Source of the DNA: Rhizobium sp. Q54
GTDB taxonomy: Bacteria; Pseudomonadota; Alphaproteobacteria; Rhizobiales; Xanthobacteraceae
Length of the DNA stretch: 64,000 nt
NCBI GenBank assembly: GCA_945861265.1
Contig: CAMAUC010000007.1
Span: forward strand, 1-64,000
Direction of reading: 5' to 3'
Positions 9,291 through 18,368 of this stretch are shown piece after piece. Numbering within the stretch: the stretch's first letter is position 1; every line of letters begins with the position of its first letter. A program made the translations under genes and the position numbers. Below the pieces are notes generated by a model, which was not told the origin of the DNA, searched no databases, and saw nothing but the letters and a program-made list of their open reading frames with translations.

Positions 9291-10859
9291 CTACTGCTCC
9301 GCCCGCAGCTTGAACCGCTGAATTTTTCCCGTCGCTGTCTTCGGCAATTCGCTGCGGAATTCAATCCAGCGCGGATATTTGAACGGCGCCAGCTTTGCCT
9401 TGACGTGATCCTGTAACAGCTGCGCCAGCGCGTCGCTGGCTTTGTCAGGCTGTTTCAGCACCACGAAGGCGCGCGGCTTGATCAGCTTCTGCTCGTCGTT
9501 CCAGCCGACCACCGCGGCCTCCAGCACATCCGGGTGCGACGACAGAGCTGCCTCGACCTCGAAGGGCGAGACATACATGCCGGACACTTTCAGCATGTCG
9601 TCGGCGCGGCCGCAGCAAATATAAAAGCCGTCGGCGTCCTCGATATATTTGTCGCCGCAGCGGGTCCATTCGCCGCGAAACGTATCGCGCGATTTCTCGC
9701 GGTTGTTCCAGTACATCAGCGCCGATGTCGGCCCGCGCACATGCAGTTCGCCCATCTCGCCCTGCTTCACGGGCTCGCCGTCTTCACCGATCAGCTTGAT
9801 CTCGTAGCCGGGCACGCATTTGCCGGTAGTGCCGTATTTATTAGTGCCCGGCCAGTTGGTCAGGAAGATGTGCAGCATCTCGGTGGTGCCAAGGCCGTCG
9901 GAGATTTCGACGCCGTAGCGGGCAAAGAAATTCTTGGCGACTTCCTCGGGCAGCGCTTCGCCGGCGGATTGGCAACGGCGCAATTTCAATTCCGACTTCT
10001 GCGGCGCGCTCGGGCTGTTGAGAAACGCGGCATAGAATGTCGGCACGCCGAAGAACACCGTGATCGGATGGTTGCGCAGCAGCGCGGCGACGCCGTCCGG
10101 CGTCGGCCGTTCCGGATTGAGCACCGTCGTCGCGCCGACGCTCAAGGGAAATGTCATGGCGTTGCCGAGCCCATAGGCGAAGAACAACTTCGCCACCGAA
10201 TGCACGATATCGGTGTCCTTCAGGCCGACGACCGGGGTGCCATAGAGATCGGCGGTCAGCTTCAGACTGGCATGACAATGCACCGCGCCTTTCGGCTTGC
10301 CGGTGGAGCCCGAGGTGTAGAGCCAAAACGCCATATCGTCGGCGACGGTCGGCGCGGTGTAAGGCTCCGGCTCGTCGGCGCCGATGAGGTCCTCGAACAA
10401 CCGGTAGCCTTTAGCGTCAAGTTTTTGCGGCACCTCGCCGGAGACGACGACATGATCGAGGTCGGGGCTTTCCGCGATCAGTTTCTCGAATTTCGGAAAC
10501 AGCACTTCCGACACCACCAGACATTTGGCGCGGCTGTCGGCGAGCATGAAGCGATAGTCTTCCTCGGTCAGCAGCGTGTTGACCGGAACCGCGATGACGC
10601 CGGCCTTGAGGCAGCCGAGGAACGCGGTCGGCCAGTCGATCGTGTCGGTGAGCGCGATCAGCACCCGCTCCTCGCGCCGGACGCCGAGACCGCGCAACGC
10701 TGCCGAAAAACGCGCCACCCGGTCGGCGAGCTGGCCATAGGTGAGAACGCCGCGCGAATCGATATAGGCCGGCTTGTCCTTGCGGCCGGCCGCGAGGTTG
10801 CGCGCCAGCACATCGGCGGCGAAATTATAGGCCCGCGCGTCCCCTTCGACGGCTGTCAT
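9291..10859 (-). CDS. Benzoate-CoA-ligase-family acyl-CoA synthetase
   Basis: 522-residue AMP-forming ligase that activates an (aromatic) carboxylic acid with ATP and CoA. The P-loop motif YTSGSTGKPKG is at 181-191; the C-terminal part has the hinge GRADDMLKVSGMYVSP and the catalytic lysine in LPKTATGKIQR. The chosen ATG has an excellent GGGAGGAAG ribosome site; a longer in-frame extension upstream is low-complexity and rejected. The hydrolase gene follows directly. Benzoate versus hydroxybenzoate or another aryl acid cannot be decided here, and no ring-reduction or ring-cleavage genes are close by. Confidence 0.85.
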   Translation of the reverse strand: MTAVEGDARAYNFAADVLARNLAAGRKDKPAYIDSRGVLTYGQLADRVARFSAALRGLGVRREERVLIALTDTIDWPTAFLGCLKAGVIAVPVNTLLTEEDYRFMLADSRAKCLVVSEVLFPKFEKLIAESPDLDHVVVSGEVPQKLDAKGYRLFEDLIGADEPEPYTAPTVADDMAFWLYTSGSTGKPKGAVHCHASLKLTADLYGTPVVGLKDTDIVHSVAKLFFAYGLGNAMTFPLSVGATTVLNPERPTPDGVAALLRNHPITVFFGVPTFYAAFLNSPSAPQKSELKLRRCQSAGEALPEEVAKNFFARYGVEISDGLGTTEMLHIFLTNWPGTNKYGTTGKCVPGYEIKLIGEDGEPVKQGEMGELHVRGPTSALMYWNNREKSRDTFRGEWTRCGDKYIEDADGFYICCGRADDMLKVSGMYVSPFEVEAALSSHPDVLEAAVVGWNDEQKLIKPRAFVVLKQPDKASDALAQLLQDHVKAKLAPFKYPRWIEFRSELPKTATGKIQRFKLRAEQ

Positions 10860-11340
10860 CGCGTCTTCCTCCCAGGATTTTTGCCCATTATGCCGGGCAC
10901 GGCCTGAACTGCCTAGCGCAGCATAATTCCAGGCGTATGCGCGCGGACGTGATTCATCGCCCCTGTTGTTGATACGGCGCGGGGGCGCCGGCCTTCCCAC
11001 TCTTGCCCCGGACAATATCCGAGGGGACGGAGCGCCGCGTGGCGCCACATCTCAGTCACGCTCGGCGGAGCGTGCGCGTCCTCTGGCGAAGGACGCTGCG
11101 CCCCGCGGCGCTCCATCGCGGTGTCTTTTCGGCGCACGGGCCGCGCTTCTGGCGGCTAGCCCGTTTTACAGGGCTGCTTCGCACCATCAGCGAGCTCCTC
11201 GCGGCAGGTCTTATTGCCTGCGGGCGGAGCCCCGTCGCCGCCCGGGAGCCAAGGGTGCGTTTCCCTTAAAGCCCGCAGGCACCGCATCCTCTCCCACGTT
11301 CATGACGCCTCATGACAGCGCCCTCGGCGGATCGGACGGC

Positions 11341-11392
11341 AATAGGATATCTATCTTAGGACTTAAGTCAATAGGCCGCGATCCTATTTTTT
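11341..11392 (+). terminator. Terminator-like long hairpin
   Basis: The 8-mer aataggat (11341-11348) pairs with atcctatt (11381-11388), followed immediately by further T residues. Inside are nested complementary pairs (ctat/atag) and the 10-bp palindrome gacttaagtc. It could end a transcript from the G+C-rich block, or be a regulatory site ahead of the M24 gene. Confidence 0.35.
11359..11371 (-). promoter_or_regulatory. Palindromic site, copy 1 of 2
   Basis: Contains the perfect 10-bp palindrome gacttaagtc (11360-11369). The 13-mer ttgacttaagtcc read on the minus strand is identical to plus-strand 63971-63983. Intergenic, about 205 bp upstream of the M24-family start. Operator role is a guess. 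Confidence 0.25.
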
Positions 11393-11575
11393 GCCGGCTG
11401 AAATTTCGTCTAGGCGCGGCCCACACCGCCGCGCGGCCCCGCATGGGTGAAATGCCGGAGCGAATCTGCCCGTGACCGGCGGACGCGCGCGTGTTAATGC
11501 CCGGCGGGAACGCCTATAATGCTGGAAACCAGAGCCGGTATCCCCGGCCGAACAATAACCTTCGAGGAGAGACCC

Positions 11576-12868
11576 ATGGACAAGGCCGTCCGTCAGATCA
11601 GCGCCGAGGACATCAACCCGCGCCACAACTGGGGCCGCGCGCTGCCCTCGCTCGGCATCATGGGCGTCGACTTCGAGGAGCGCGTCGATTTCCGCCGGCT
11701 GCACCGCTACCGCCTCGGCCGCGCCAAGCAGGCGCTGGAAAAGTCCGAACTCGGCGCACTGCTGGTGTTCGACGTCAACAACATTCGTTATCTCACCTCG
11801 ACCAAGATCGGCGAGTGGGAGCGCGACAAGCTGGCGCGCTGGGCGCTGCTGACCCGCACCGGCGAACCGATCCTGTGGGACTTCGGCTCCGCCGCCGTGC
11901 ATCACAAGCTCTATGCGCCGTGGCTCGATCCGCAGAACTGCAAAGCCGGCCTGATCGGCCTGCGCGGCACCGTGCAGCCCTCCTTCGGCTTGATGAAGAA
12001 GCACGCCGAGGAACTCGCCTCGATCCTGCGCGAACATGGCGTCGCCGACATGCCAATCGGCGTCGATATCGTCGAGCCGCCGATGATGTTCGAACTGCAG
12101 AAGGCCGGTCTTACGATCGCCGACGGCCAGCAGGTCATGCTGGAAGCGCGCGAGATCAAGTCGCAGGACGAGATCGCGCTGTTGAACCACGCCGCCTGCA
12201 TGGTCGACGGCGCCTATGACCTCGTCAACAGGGAATTGAAGCCGGGCGTGCGCGAGAACGACATCGTCGCCATGGTCAACGACTTCCTCTATCGCAACGG
12301 CTCCGACGACGTCGAAGCGGTCAACGCGGTGTCCGGCGAGCGCGGCAATCCGCATCCGCACAACTTCACCGACCGCATGATCCGTCCCGGCGACATGGCC
12401 TATTTCGACATCCTGCAGGCCTTCGTCGGCTATCGCACCTGCTACTACCGCACCTTCGCCGTCGGCCGCGCCACGCCGATGCAACACGACGCCTACAAGC
12501 TGGCGCGCGAATGGCTGGACAATGCGATGATGCGCATCAAGCCCGGCGCCTCGACCGCGCATATCGCCGAAGCCTTCCCGACCGCGGGCGAATTCGGCTT
12601 CCCTGACGAACTGTCGGCTTTCGGCCTGCAGTTCGCGCATGGCCTCGGCCTGGCGCTGCACGAACGGCCGATCATCTCGCGCGTGATCTCGATGGATCAT
12701 CCGACCGAGATCAAGGAAGGCATGGTGTTCGCCATCGAAACCTTCTGCCCGTCGGCGGACGGTTTCTCCGGCGCCCGCATCGAGGAAGAAGTCGTGGTCA
12801 CCGACAAGGGCTGCAAGGTGATCTCGCTGTTCCCGGCGGAAGAACTGCCGATCTCGAACAAGTATTAG
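11576..12868 (+). CDS. M24-family (Xaa-Pro peptidase/DddP-like) protein with altered metal site
   Basis: 430-residue pita-bread-fold protein. The N-terminal creatinase-like domain (LGALLVFDVNNIRYLTS, about 59-75) and C-terminal catalytic domain resemble the DMSP lyase DddP and related M24 enzymes more than true aminopeptidases. Of the usual five metal ligands, D278, H355, E388 and E403/404 are in place, but the second aspartate of the GYxSDxxRT motif is a cysteine (GYRTCYYRT, C289). GAGGAGAG precedes the ATG. Function is uncertain: peptidase, DMSP-lyase-like or creatinase-like activity are all possible. Confidence 0.8.
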   Translation: MDKAVRQISAEDINPRHNWGRALPSLGIMGVDFEERVDFRRLHRYRLGRAKQALEKSELGALLVFDVNNIRYLTSTKIGEWERDKLARWALLTRTGEPILWDFGSAAVHHKLYAPWLDPQNCKAGLIGLRGTVQPSFGLMKKHAEELASILREHGVADMPIGVDIVEPPMMFELQKAGLTIADGQQVMLEAREIKSQDEIALLNHAACMVDGAYDLVNRELKPGVRENDIVAMVNDFLYRNGSDDVEAVNAVSGERGNPHPHNFTDRMIRPGDMAYFDILQAFVGYRTCYYRTFAVGRATPMQHDAYKLAREWLDNAMMRIKPGASTAHIAEAFPTAGEFGFPDELSAFGLQFAHGLGLALHERPIISRVISMDHPTEIKEGMVFAIETFCPSADGFSGARIEEEVVVTDKGCKVISLFPAEELPISNKY

Positions 12869-12876
12869 ATCCGACA

Positions 12877-12904
12877 AGGGGGCGCGCCGCGATGTGCGCC
12901 CCCT
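12877..12904. terminator. Hairpin after the M24 gene
   Basis: A 9-bp stem (agggggcgc / gcgccccct, 12877-12885 with 12896-12904) and 10-nt loop lies 9 bp past the stop at 12868. No T run follows, so it may only slow transcription or protect the 3' end. Confidence 0.4.
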
Positions 12905-12918
12905 AACGGCTCACGCCC

Positions 12919-13152
12919 ATGCCCGCGCCAAACGCCCCACATTACATCTCGCCCAAGGAACGCGCCGAGAACCGCGCGCGCTGGCTACGCTTCGCCTATC
13001 TGACCGCTGTCGCGATCCCGCTCGCCGTGTTGGTGATGATGTTCGGCTACAGCGACCAGGCACCGGCATGGCTGCGGAGTTTCACCGCCGATCTGGACGC
13101 AGGCTTCGGTTTTCCGGTGCTGTGGCTGATCAAATTGATCGCGGCACGGTGA
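12919..13152 (+). CDS. Small membrane protein of unknown function
   Basis: 77 residues: a charged N-terminus (ISPKERAENRARWLR) then a hydrophobic segment at about 26-43 (LTAVAIPLAVLVMMFGY) and a second weak one at the C-terminus. Its stop overlaps the GTG of the DUF983 gene as GTGA, which supports translation and coupling. I do not recognise the family. Confidence 0.65.
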   Translation: MPAPNAPHYISPKERAENRARWLRFAYLTAVAIPLAVLVMMFGYSDQAPAWLRSFTADLDAGFGFPVLWLIKLIAAR

Positions 13153-13589
13153 ACGAAGAAGCCACGCCAGCGTTCGCACCTGTGGCGCTTCCCTCAGGCT
13201 TCGGCCAGGCGGTGTGGCGCGGCTTTCGCGGCCGCTGTCCGGCCTGCGGCGAGGGCCGCATGTTTCATAAATTCCTGAAGGTGAGCGACGCCTGTCCGCG
13301 GTGCGGCGAGGAATTGCACCATCACCGCGCCGACGACTTCCCCGCTTATCTGGTGATCGCCATTGTCGGTCACATTCTGGTGCCGATCGTGCTGTCGGTG
13401 GAAACGCATATTGCGCCGCCGGTCGTCGTGAGCATGGCATTGTGGCCGTCGATTGCGCTGGTGATGGCGCTTGGTCTTCTACAGCCGGTCAAAGGCGCCG
13501 TGATCGCCATCCAATGGTACGGCGGCATGCACGGCTTCGACGGCGCCAAGAAGGCGCGCACACTGGCCGCGGCCGCCAAACCGATCTGA
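13149..13589 (+). CDS. DUF983 zinc-ribbon membrane protein
   Basis: 146 residues starting at GTG, coupled to the preceding small gene. Two CPxCG knuckles (CPACGEG and CPRCGEE, about residues 32 and 51) form a zinc ribbon, preceded by the family motif FRGRCPACGEGRMF and followed by DDFPAYLVIAIVGHI and a second membrane helix. DUF983 proteins are small inner-membrane proteins often near cytochrome oxidase or CtaG genes; none is near here. Function unknown. Confidence 0.85.
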   Translation: MNEEATPAFAPVALPSGFGQAVWRGFRGRCPACGEGRMFHKFLKVSDACPRCGEELHHHRADDFPAYLVIAIVGHILVPIVLSVETHIAPPVVVSMALWPSIALVMALGLLQPVKGAVIAIQWYGGMHGFDGAKKARTLAAAAKPI

Positions 13590-13607
13590 AGCGCCGATTC
13601 CCCGCGA

Positions 13608-14249
13608 TCAGCTTTTCAGCGGCTGTTTCGCCCAGTAATCCTCTGCCGACTTGGTCGCCTTGAGCGCGGCCATGTCCTTGTAGCCCGGCGCCATCGACGC
13701 ATCGGTGCCGGCGAGCACCTGATGATGCTCGATGTTGAGAAGCCGCAGCCAGCTTTGCTGGCCGAGCGTCAGGCCGATCATGCAGCCGATCTCGACCAGT
13801 TCGGCTTCGGTGAAATTCGCGTGCAGGCGGTCCCAGAAGGCGTCGTCGGTGTTGAGATGCCAGACGATGGCTTCGGCGTAGGACAGAGCCGCCTTCTGGC
13901 GCTCGGTGTAGCGCGTCGATTTTTCGAAATTCAAAAGATCGAGAACGTGATCCTCGATCAGCGCGCCGCTCGATGTCGATTTCACCGAGCGCTGGTTGCC
14001 GCAATATTCGCACTGCACCGAGCGCGACACGTAAAGCCGGCACAGCTCTTTCAGCGGATGATCAGCGATGCCGTTGCGGAACAGGTTGTTCCAGCTGTCG
14101 GCGAAGAACCAGAACGCCGCCGGGACATGCGCGCGGATCGCCGAGCTTTCCGGCCGCGGCGTGCCCTCGCGCTGGCAGCGCTCCATCTCGGCGCGCATTT
14201 TGGCGTCCATTTTGTCCAGCGGAACGTAGCTGATGCGTTGCCTGGCCAT
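13608..14249 (-). CDS. Carboxymuconolactone decarboxylase/AhpD-like protein
   Basis: 213-residue all-helical protein of the AhpD/CMD superfamily. The likely active motif is CEYC (C80, C83) in SVQCEYCGNQR, within an AhpD-like core, followed by RQKAALSYAEAI, the usual second helix. The histidine that follows CxxC in true AhpD is absent (R87 instead), so peroxidase-partner activity is not assured. It is divergent from the LysR regulator at 14347, which may control it; that is positional inference. Confidence 0.8.
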   Translation of the reverse strand: MARQRISYVPLDKMDAKMRAEMERCQREGTPRPESSAIRAHVPAAFWFFADSWNNLFRNGIADHPLKELCRLYVSRSVQCEYCGNQRSVKSTSSGALIEDHVLDLLNFEKSTRYTERQKAALSYAEAIVWHLNTDDAFWDRLHANFTEAELVEIGCMIGLTLGQQSWLRLLNIEHHQVLAGTDASMAPGYKDMAALKATKSAEDYWAKQPLKS

Positions 14250-14346
14250 GATGTTTCTCGGGGTGGTCGGTTGCGGTTTCAGCAGCCTAGGCGCCCAGCC
14301 GGCCGCATGGTATCGTGAATATCAAATACGGGTATCGGTTATTACG

Positions 14347-15306
14347 ATGGCCAAGGCGCGCTGGGACTGGGAGACCCGAATCGGCCGGCGGCTGAAGCTG
14401 CGCGACCTGCACATCCTGTCCGTCGTCGTGCGCTGGGGCAGCATGGCCAAAGCCGCCACGCATCTCGATACCTCGCAATCGGTCGTCTCCGAGGCGATCG
14501 CCAGCCTGGAAAGCGCGCTCGGCGTCAGCCTGCTCGACCGCAGCCCGCGCGGCATCGCGCCGACGATCTATGCGACCGCACTCCTGAAGCGCGGTCATGT
14601 CGTGTTCGACGAACTGCGCGAAGGCATCAAGGAGATCGAGACGCTATCCGGCCAGGCGACCGGCGATATTCGGATCGCCTGCCCCGAATTTCTCGCCGCC
14701 GGTCTGATGACCGACGCGGTCGACGGATTTTCAAAGCGCTATCCCGACATCGTCTGCCACGTCGTAGAGGCCGACGTCAGCACGTTGGATTTCCGCCAGT
14801 TGCAGGAGCGCGCCGTCGACCTGATGGTGACGCGCGTACCGAACGCCTTTGCCGACGACGATCTCGATGTCGACGTGCTGTTCGACGATCCGCATCTGGT
14901 GGTGGCCGGCGAGAAGAGCCCGTGGGCGGGCAAGCGTTCGGTCAAACTGGCCGAACTGGTGGACGAGCCGTGGATCATCCCGCCGTCGCCGATCGTCAAC
15001 GCAATTCTGAAGGAGGCCTTCGAAGCGCAAGGGCTGAAGCCGCCGGCGGAGAAAGTCGTCACCTCGTTCATATTGATGCGCAACCACCTGCTAGCGAGCG
15101 GGCGCTTCGTCACGGTGCTGCCGGAGTCAGTGCTGCGCTACAATGCCAAGCAATGGGCGCTGCGCGCGCTGCCGGTCAAACTGCGCGCCACGCCGCAGCC
15201 GATCGCCATCGTCAAACTGAAAAACCGCAGCGTCAGCCCGGCGATTGCGCTGTTCATCGCGCATTTGCGAACGGTGACCAAGGCCTATGCCGGCCGCCGC
15301 GATTAA
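14347..15306 (+). CDS. LysR-family transcriptional regulator
   Basis: 319 residues. The N-terminal winged helix-turn-helix (LKLRDLHILSVVVRWGSMAKAATHLDTSQSVVSEAI, given here as about residues 17-52) is followed by a periplasmic-binding-protein-like effector domain (GDIRIACPEFLAAGL onward). The ATG at 14347 is preferred because the longer upstream frame overlaps the divergent gene and is not LysR-like. Divergent from the AhpD-like gene with 97 bp between starts, the common arrangement for a LysR regulator and its target. Confidence 0.88.
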   Translation: MAKARWDWETRIGRRLKLRDLHILSVVVRWGSMAKAATHLDTSQSVVSEAIASLESALGVSLLDRSPRGIAPTIYATALLKRGHVVFDELREGIKEIETLSGQATGDIRIACPEFLAAGLMTDAVDGFSKRYPDIVCHVVEADVSTLDFRQLQERAVDLMVTRVPNAFADDDLDVDVLFDDPHLVVAGEKSPWAGKRSVKLAELVDEPWIIPPSPIVNAILKEAFEAQGLKPPAEKVVTSFILMRNHLLASGRFVTVLPESVLRYNAKQWALRALPVKLRATPQPIAIVKLKNRSVSPAIALFIAHLRTVTKAYAGRRD

Positions 15307-15374
15307 GGATCGACGGCAGGGAACAATTGCGTGTGCTGGAACTTAGCCTGCGACATCAACAAGGAGTGTCGGAA

Positions 15375-15545
15375 ATGGCTGAAGGCAGCAGCGGTGGAAT
15401 CGGCGTGCTCGGCGTCCTGATCGGCGCGCTTATCGTGATCGTCGTGGGCGGCGGCCTGTTGTTTGCCACCGGCAAGATCGGCGGCGGCGGCAACACAACG
15501 ACACTCAAGGTCGAAATGCCGAAAGTCGGCGCGCCGGCAAAATAG
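15375..15545 (+). CDS. Small single-span membrane protein
   Basis: 56 residues with AAGGAG ribosome site 9 bp ahead of the ATG. A glycine-rich hydrophobic segment (VLGVLIGALIVIVVGGGLLF, about 11-30) is followed by a polar tail (TTTLKVEMPKVGAPAK). This layout matches short, single-span inner-membrane proteins found across Hyphomicrobiales; function unknown. It lies 69 bp after the LysR gene. Confidence 0.65.
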   Translation: MAEGSSGGIGVLGVLIGALIVIVVGGGLLFATGKIGGGGNTTTLKVEMPKVGAPAK

Positions 15546-15614
15546 CGCCCGCTTGGCAACATCGCAGGCTTTGACGCCGGTGGGCCTAGCCCGCCGGCGT
15601 TTCCGCGCGGAATG

Positions 15615-17309
15615 TCAGGCGGCGCGCACGCGGGCGACGAAGTTCTGCGCTTCGTCCTGCAACGCCGCTGCCTGGCGGTTCAAATCGGCGACGGCCTGCG
15701 AGATCTGCCGCGCGCCGGTGTGGGTGCGGGCAGCGAATTCGTTGACGCCGGCGATGGCGTCGGACACCTGGCGCGAGCGCGCTGCTGCGCCCTCGACGCT
15801 TTCGGCGATTCGTTGCGTCGCCTGATTTTGCAGCTTGACGGAGCCGGTGATGGCGCGCGCGACGGTTTCGATCTGCGCGATCACCGACGACATCGACTGG
15901 GTGGCGGTGCGCACGCCGTCGATGATCTGGCCCATCGAGCCGGTGCGGTCCTGGATATGACCGAGCGCCCGGGTGGTTTGCGCGGCCAAAGTCTTGACCT
16001 CCTGCGCCACCACGGCGAAGCCGCGGCCGGCCTCGCCGGCGCGCGCCGCTTCGATCGTGGCATTGAGCGCCAGCAGATTGGTCTGGCCGGCGATGGCGTG
16101 GATCATGCCGGCCACCTTCTCGATGTCGTCGACGGCAGGACTGAGGCCATCGGCGTTGGCGACCGCGATATCGGCGCGGCGAGTGGCCTCGGCGACGACG
16201 CCGGAGGCATTGGCGAGCTGGGCGTCGATGTCGTTCATCGCCATCGATAGCTCGTCGATGGCGTGCGATACCGTGCCGGCGACGGTCGTGCTGGCGTCGG
16301 CCGCGCCGGTGGCGGCCTGCGCATTGCGCCCGGACTCGTCGGCCATCTCGCTCATCGCATGGGCGGATTGATCGAGTTCGGCGGCGGCCTGCGCCAGCGC
16401 CGCCGCGACGCTGAGAATCTTGCTTTCAAAATTGCGGGCGAACTGTTCGAGCGCTTGCCGCTTTTCAGCCTCGGCCTGGGCGCGGGCGCGCTTGCGCTGC
16501 TCCTGCCCTTCGCCGAGCGCGACGGCGTTGTCGCGGAATACAAGGACGGCACGCGCCATCGTGCCGACTTCGTCGCCGCGCTTGAGCCCTTCGATGCGCC
16601 CCTCGAAGCGGCCGAGCGCGATCTCGCGCATGACGGCGGCCAGCCTCTGCAGCGGCCGCGCCACCGTACGATGGGCCAGCGCCATCGCCAGCAGGATAGT
16701 GAAAAGCGTGCCGCCGATCAACATGGCCGACAGCAACTCGTGCGTCCGCGCCTTGCGCACGGCGGCGGCTTCGGTCGTCTCTTTCATCTGCCCGCCGAGA
16801 ATGCCGATCAGCCGGTTCATGCTGGTGGTGGCGTCGACCAATGCCGGGTCGAATTTCAATTCGAGCAGTTCGCGCGCCTGCTCGCGCTGATTGTTCACAG
16901 TCAACAGCCGCACCTGTCCGGCAATGGCGTCAACCAGATTCAGACGCCGGAACATGCCGTTCACATCGTCACGATGCCGCGGCAACGTCTCGATAACGCT
17001 GTTGAGCCAGGATTTGGCGGCCGCGTATTGTCCCGCGCGTTCCTCGGTCGCTTCGCGAATGGTGTCGGGATCGGTCGCAGCCGCCATTTTGTACGTTGCA
17101 AGCCCCAAAGACTGCACCGCGCTCTTGGCTTCGGTGAGGACCAGCCGGGTCGGCATGACTTCGTTGGTGACAATCTCGTTGATGCGGTCGATCTCGTGCA
17201 GGCTGCGCAGGCTGTACCAGTTGGCCGCCGCCGACAGAATTCCGAGGGTGCCGATCAGCAGCATCGCCTTGGCGGCGATCGGCAGGCGAATCGATTTCAG
17301 TCGCAACAT
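15615..17309 (-). CDS. Methyl-accepting chemotaxis protein
   Basis: 564-residue transmembrane chemoreceptor. A membrane segment at about 12-33, a four-helix periplasmic sensor (about 34-190), a second segment at about 195-215, a HAMP domain ([20 protein letters not shown]) and a C-terminal signalling domain whose hairpin tip reads [20 protein letters not shown]. The ATG giving [10 protein letters not shown] is chosen so the signal-anchor follows at once; an in-frame ATG 15 codons upstream is the alternative. No CheA/W partners nearby, so it is a stand-alone receptor. Ligand unknown. Confidence 0.9.
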   Translation of the reverse strand: MLRLKSIRLPIAAKAMLLIGTLGILSAAANWYSLRSLHEIDRINEIVTNEVMPTRLVLTEAKSAVQSLGLATYKMAAATDPDTIREATEERAGQYAAAKSWLNSVIETLPRHRDDVNGMFRRLNLVDAIAGQVRLLTVNNQREQARELLELKFDPALVDATTSMNRLIGILGGQMKETTEAAAVRKARTHELLSAMLIGGTLFTILLAMALAHRTVARPLQRLAAVMREIALGRFEGRIEGLKRGDEVGTMARAVLVFRDNAVALGEGQEQRKRARAQAEAEKRQALEQFARNFESKILSVAAALAQAAAELDQSAHAMSEMADESGRNAQAATGAADASTTVAGTVSHAIDELSMAMNDIDAQLANASGVVAEATRRADIAVANADGLSPAVDDIEKVAGMIHAIAGQTNLLALNATIEAARAGEAGRGFAVVAQEVKTLAAQTTRALGHIQDRTGSMGQIIDGVRTATQSMSSVIAQIETVARAITGSVKLQNQATQRIAESVEGAAARSRQVSDAIAGVNEFAARTHTGARQISQAVADLNRQAAALQDEAQNFVARVRAA

Positions 17310-17463
17310 CAAGATACCTGGAAGTGTGGTGGCGATGCTTTGTCTAGCGGTCAAATGGTTTGTGATCGCTTAACCGCGCGGTCATACCTCCGTCGCCTTT
17401 GTCATAAATTGAGTCGACGGCGTGCGAGCGTTCGCGCACTGTCACAAATCACAGCCGTGCGAA

Positions 17464-17491
17464 ACCCATGGCGGACTTTTCCGCCATGGGT
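17464..17491. terminator. Hairpin between chemoreceptor and GST genes
   Basis: An 11-bp perfect stem (17464-17474 with 17481-17491) and 6-nt loop, 28 bp past the GST stop on the minus strand. No T run follows on either strand, so it is only a possible terminator or mRNA 3'-end stabiliser. Confidence 0.45.
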
Positions 17492-17519
17492 CGCAGCATT
17501 CCACGAAGTGCAAAAGTGG

Positions 17520-18284
17520 TTATGCCCGCGCGGCGAGCGTTTCCTTCAGATGTGGGAAACGTTCGGTCAACAGCGAGCCGTGATAATAGGTCGGCACGAA
17601 AGACGGATGCGCGCGGATATTGTCGAACCATGTGACGACGCGCGGCAGGTCCTGCCAGTCGGCATAATTGAGATCGTACATCCGCACCAGAGCCGGCATC
17701 GCCGCGACGTCGGCAAGCGAAATGTCCTTGCCCAGCAGCCATGGGCCGCCGCTCAACTCGATCTCGCGATCCATCCGCTCGTAGGAACGGCGCAGGCGGG
17801 CGAGCGCCGCGTCCATCTCGGCCTTGGGAAAACCGGTCTGGCCCATGGCCAGCATGAATTCCTTGCGCAGCGGCTTGCTCACCGCCATGGCGACGAAGTC
17901 CTCGCGGCTCATCGCCTGGAACTTCGGCAGGAAGGCAAGATTGAAAGTCGGCACCCGCACCGAAGCGGCCGGCATCTCATCCATGAAATGCATCAACGCG
18001 CGCATGCGGGCGCGCGTCACCGGATTTTCCGGGGTGAAGCTGTTCTGCGGCACGACCTCATCGAGATATTCGGTAATGACGGTGGAATCGGTGACGATCG
18101 CGCCGTCGTGATCGAGCGTCGGCACCACGCCGTTCGGATTGAGCTTGAGATAATCCGGCTTGAGCTGATCGCCTTCGAGCAGATTGAGTTTCACTTCGTC
18201 GAACGGCAGCTTCTTGGCATTGAGCACGAAGCGCACCCGCTGGCTGCAGGTCGATTGCGGCGCGTTGTAAAGTTTGAAGGCCAT
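17520..18284 (-). CDS. Glutathione S-transferase family protein
   Basis: 254 residues: N-terminal thioredoxin-fold domain (MAFKLYNAPQSTCSQRVRFV, with the cis-Pro/ES region NPNGVVPTL and TDSTVITEYLDE) and a helical C-terminal domain (GGPWLLGKDISLADVAAMPAL). The TCSQRVR stretch places a Ser/Cys at the usual catalytic position. Cytoplasmic; substrate not predictable. Its own short transcription unit, 85 bp from the next minus-strand gene. Confidence 0.88.
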   Translation of the reverse strand: MAFKLYNAPQSTCSQRVRFVLNAKKLPFDEVKLNLLEGDQLKPDYLKLNPNGVVPTLDHDGAIVTDSTVITEYLDEVVPQNSFTPENPVTRARMRALMHFMDEMPAASVRVPTFNLAFLPKFQAMSREDFVAMAVSKPLRKEFMLAMGQTGFPKAEMDAALARLRRSYERMDREIELSGGPWLLGKDISLADVAAMPALVRMYDLNYADWQDLPRVVTWFDNIRAHPSFVPTYYHGSLLTERFPHLKETLAARA

Positions 18285-18368
18285 CGCTCGTTATCCCCCG
18301 ATCGTTTCTTCTACTCTGCATTTTTGCCGGCAGGCGTGCAATCTCCGGCCGCGACAGCAAAGCTTGCA

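Larger units (their letters stand above)
10860..11575. other. 716-bp intergenic region with G+C-rich repeat-like block
   Basis: Between the divergent CoA ligase and M24 genes. About 10965-11300 is a dense G+C-rich block with open frames in more than one phase (one of 169 codons at 10966-11475, one of 88 at 11003-11269) whose translations are Arg/Ala/Pro-rich and lack domains. I take these as non-coding. The composition and phrases resemble a G+C-rich element I have seen scattered in Nitrobacteraceae genomes, from memory only. From 11336 the sequence turns A+T-richer and holds the hairpin at 11341. Confidence 0.5.

Noticed and set aside
10966-11475. A 169-codon frame in the G+C-rich intergenic block
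   Set aside because: No ribosome site, low-complexity translation and a competing frame in another phase; treated as non-coding repeat.
12877-12904. G+C hairpin as a riboswitch ahead of the small membrane protein
   Set aside because: Only one simple stem with no conserved core; more likely a 3'-end structure of the M24 gene.
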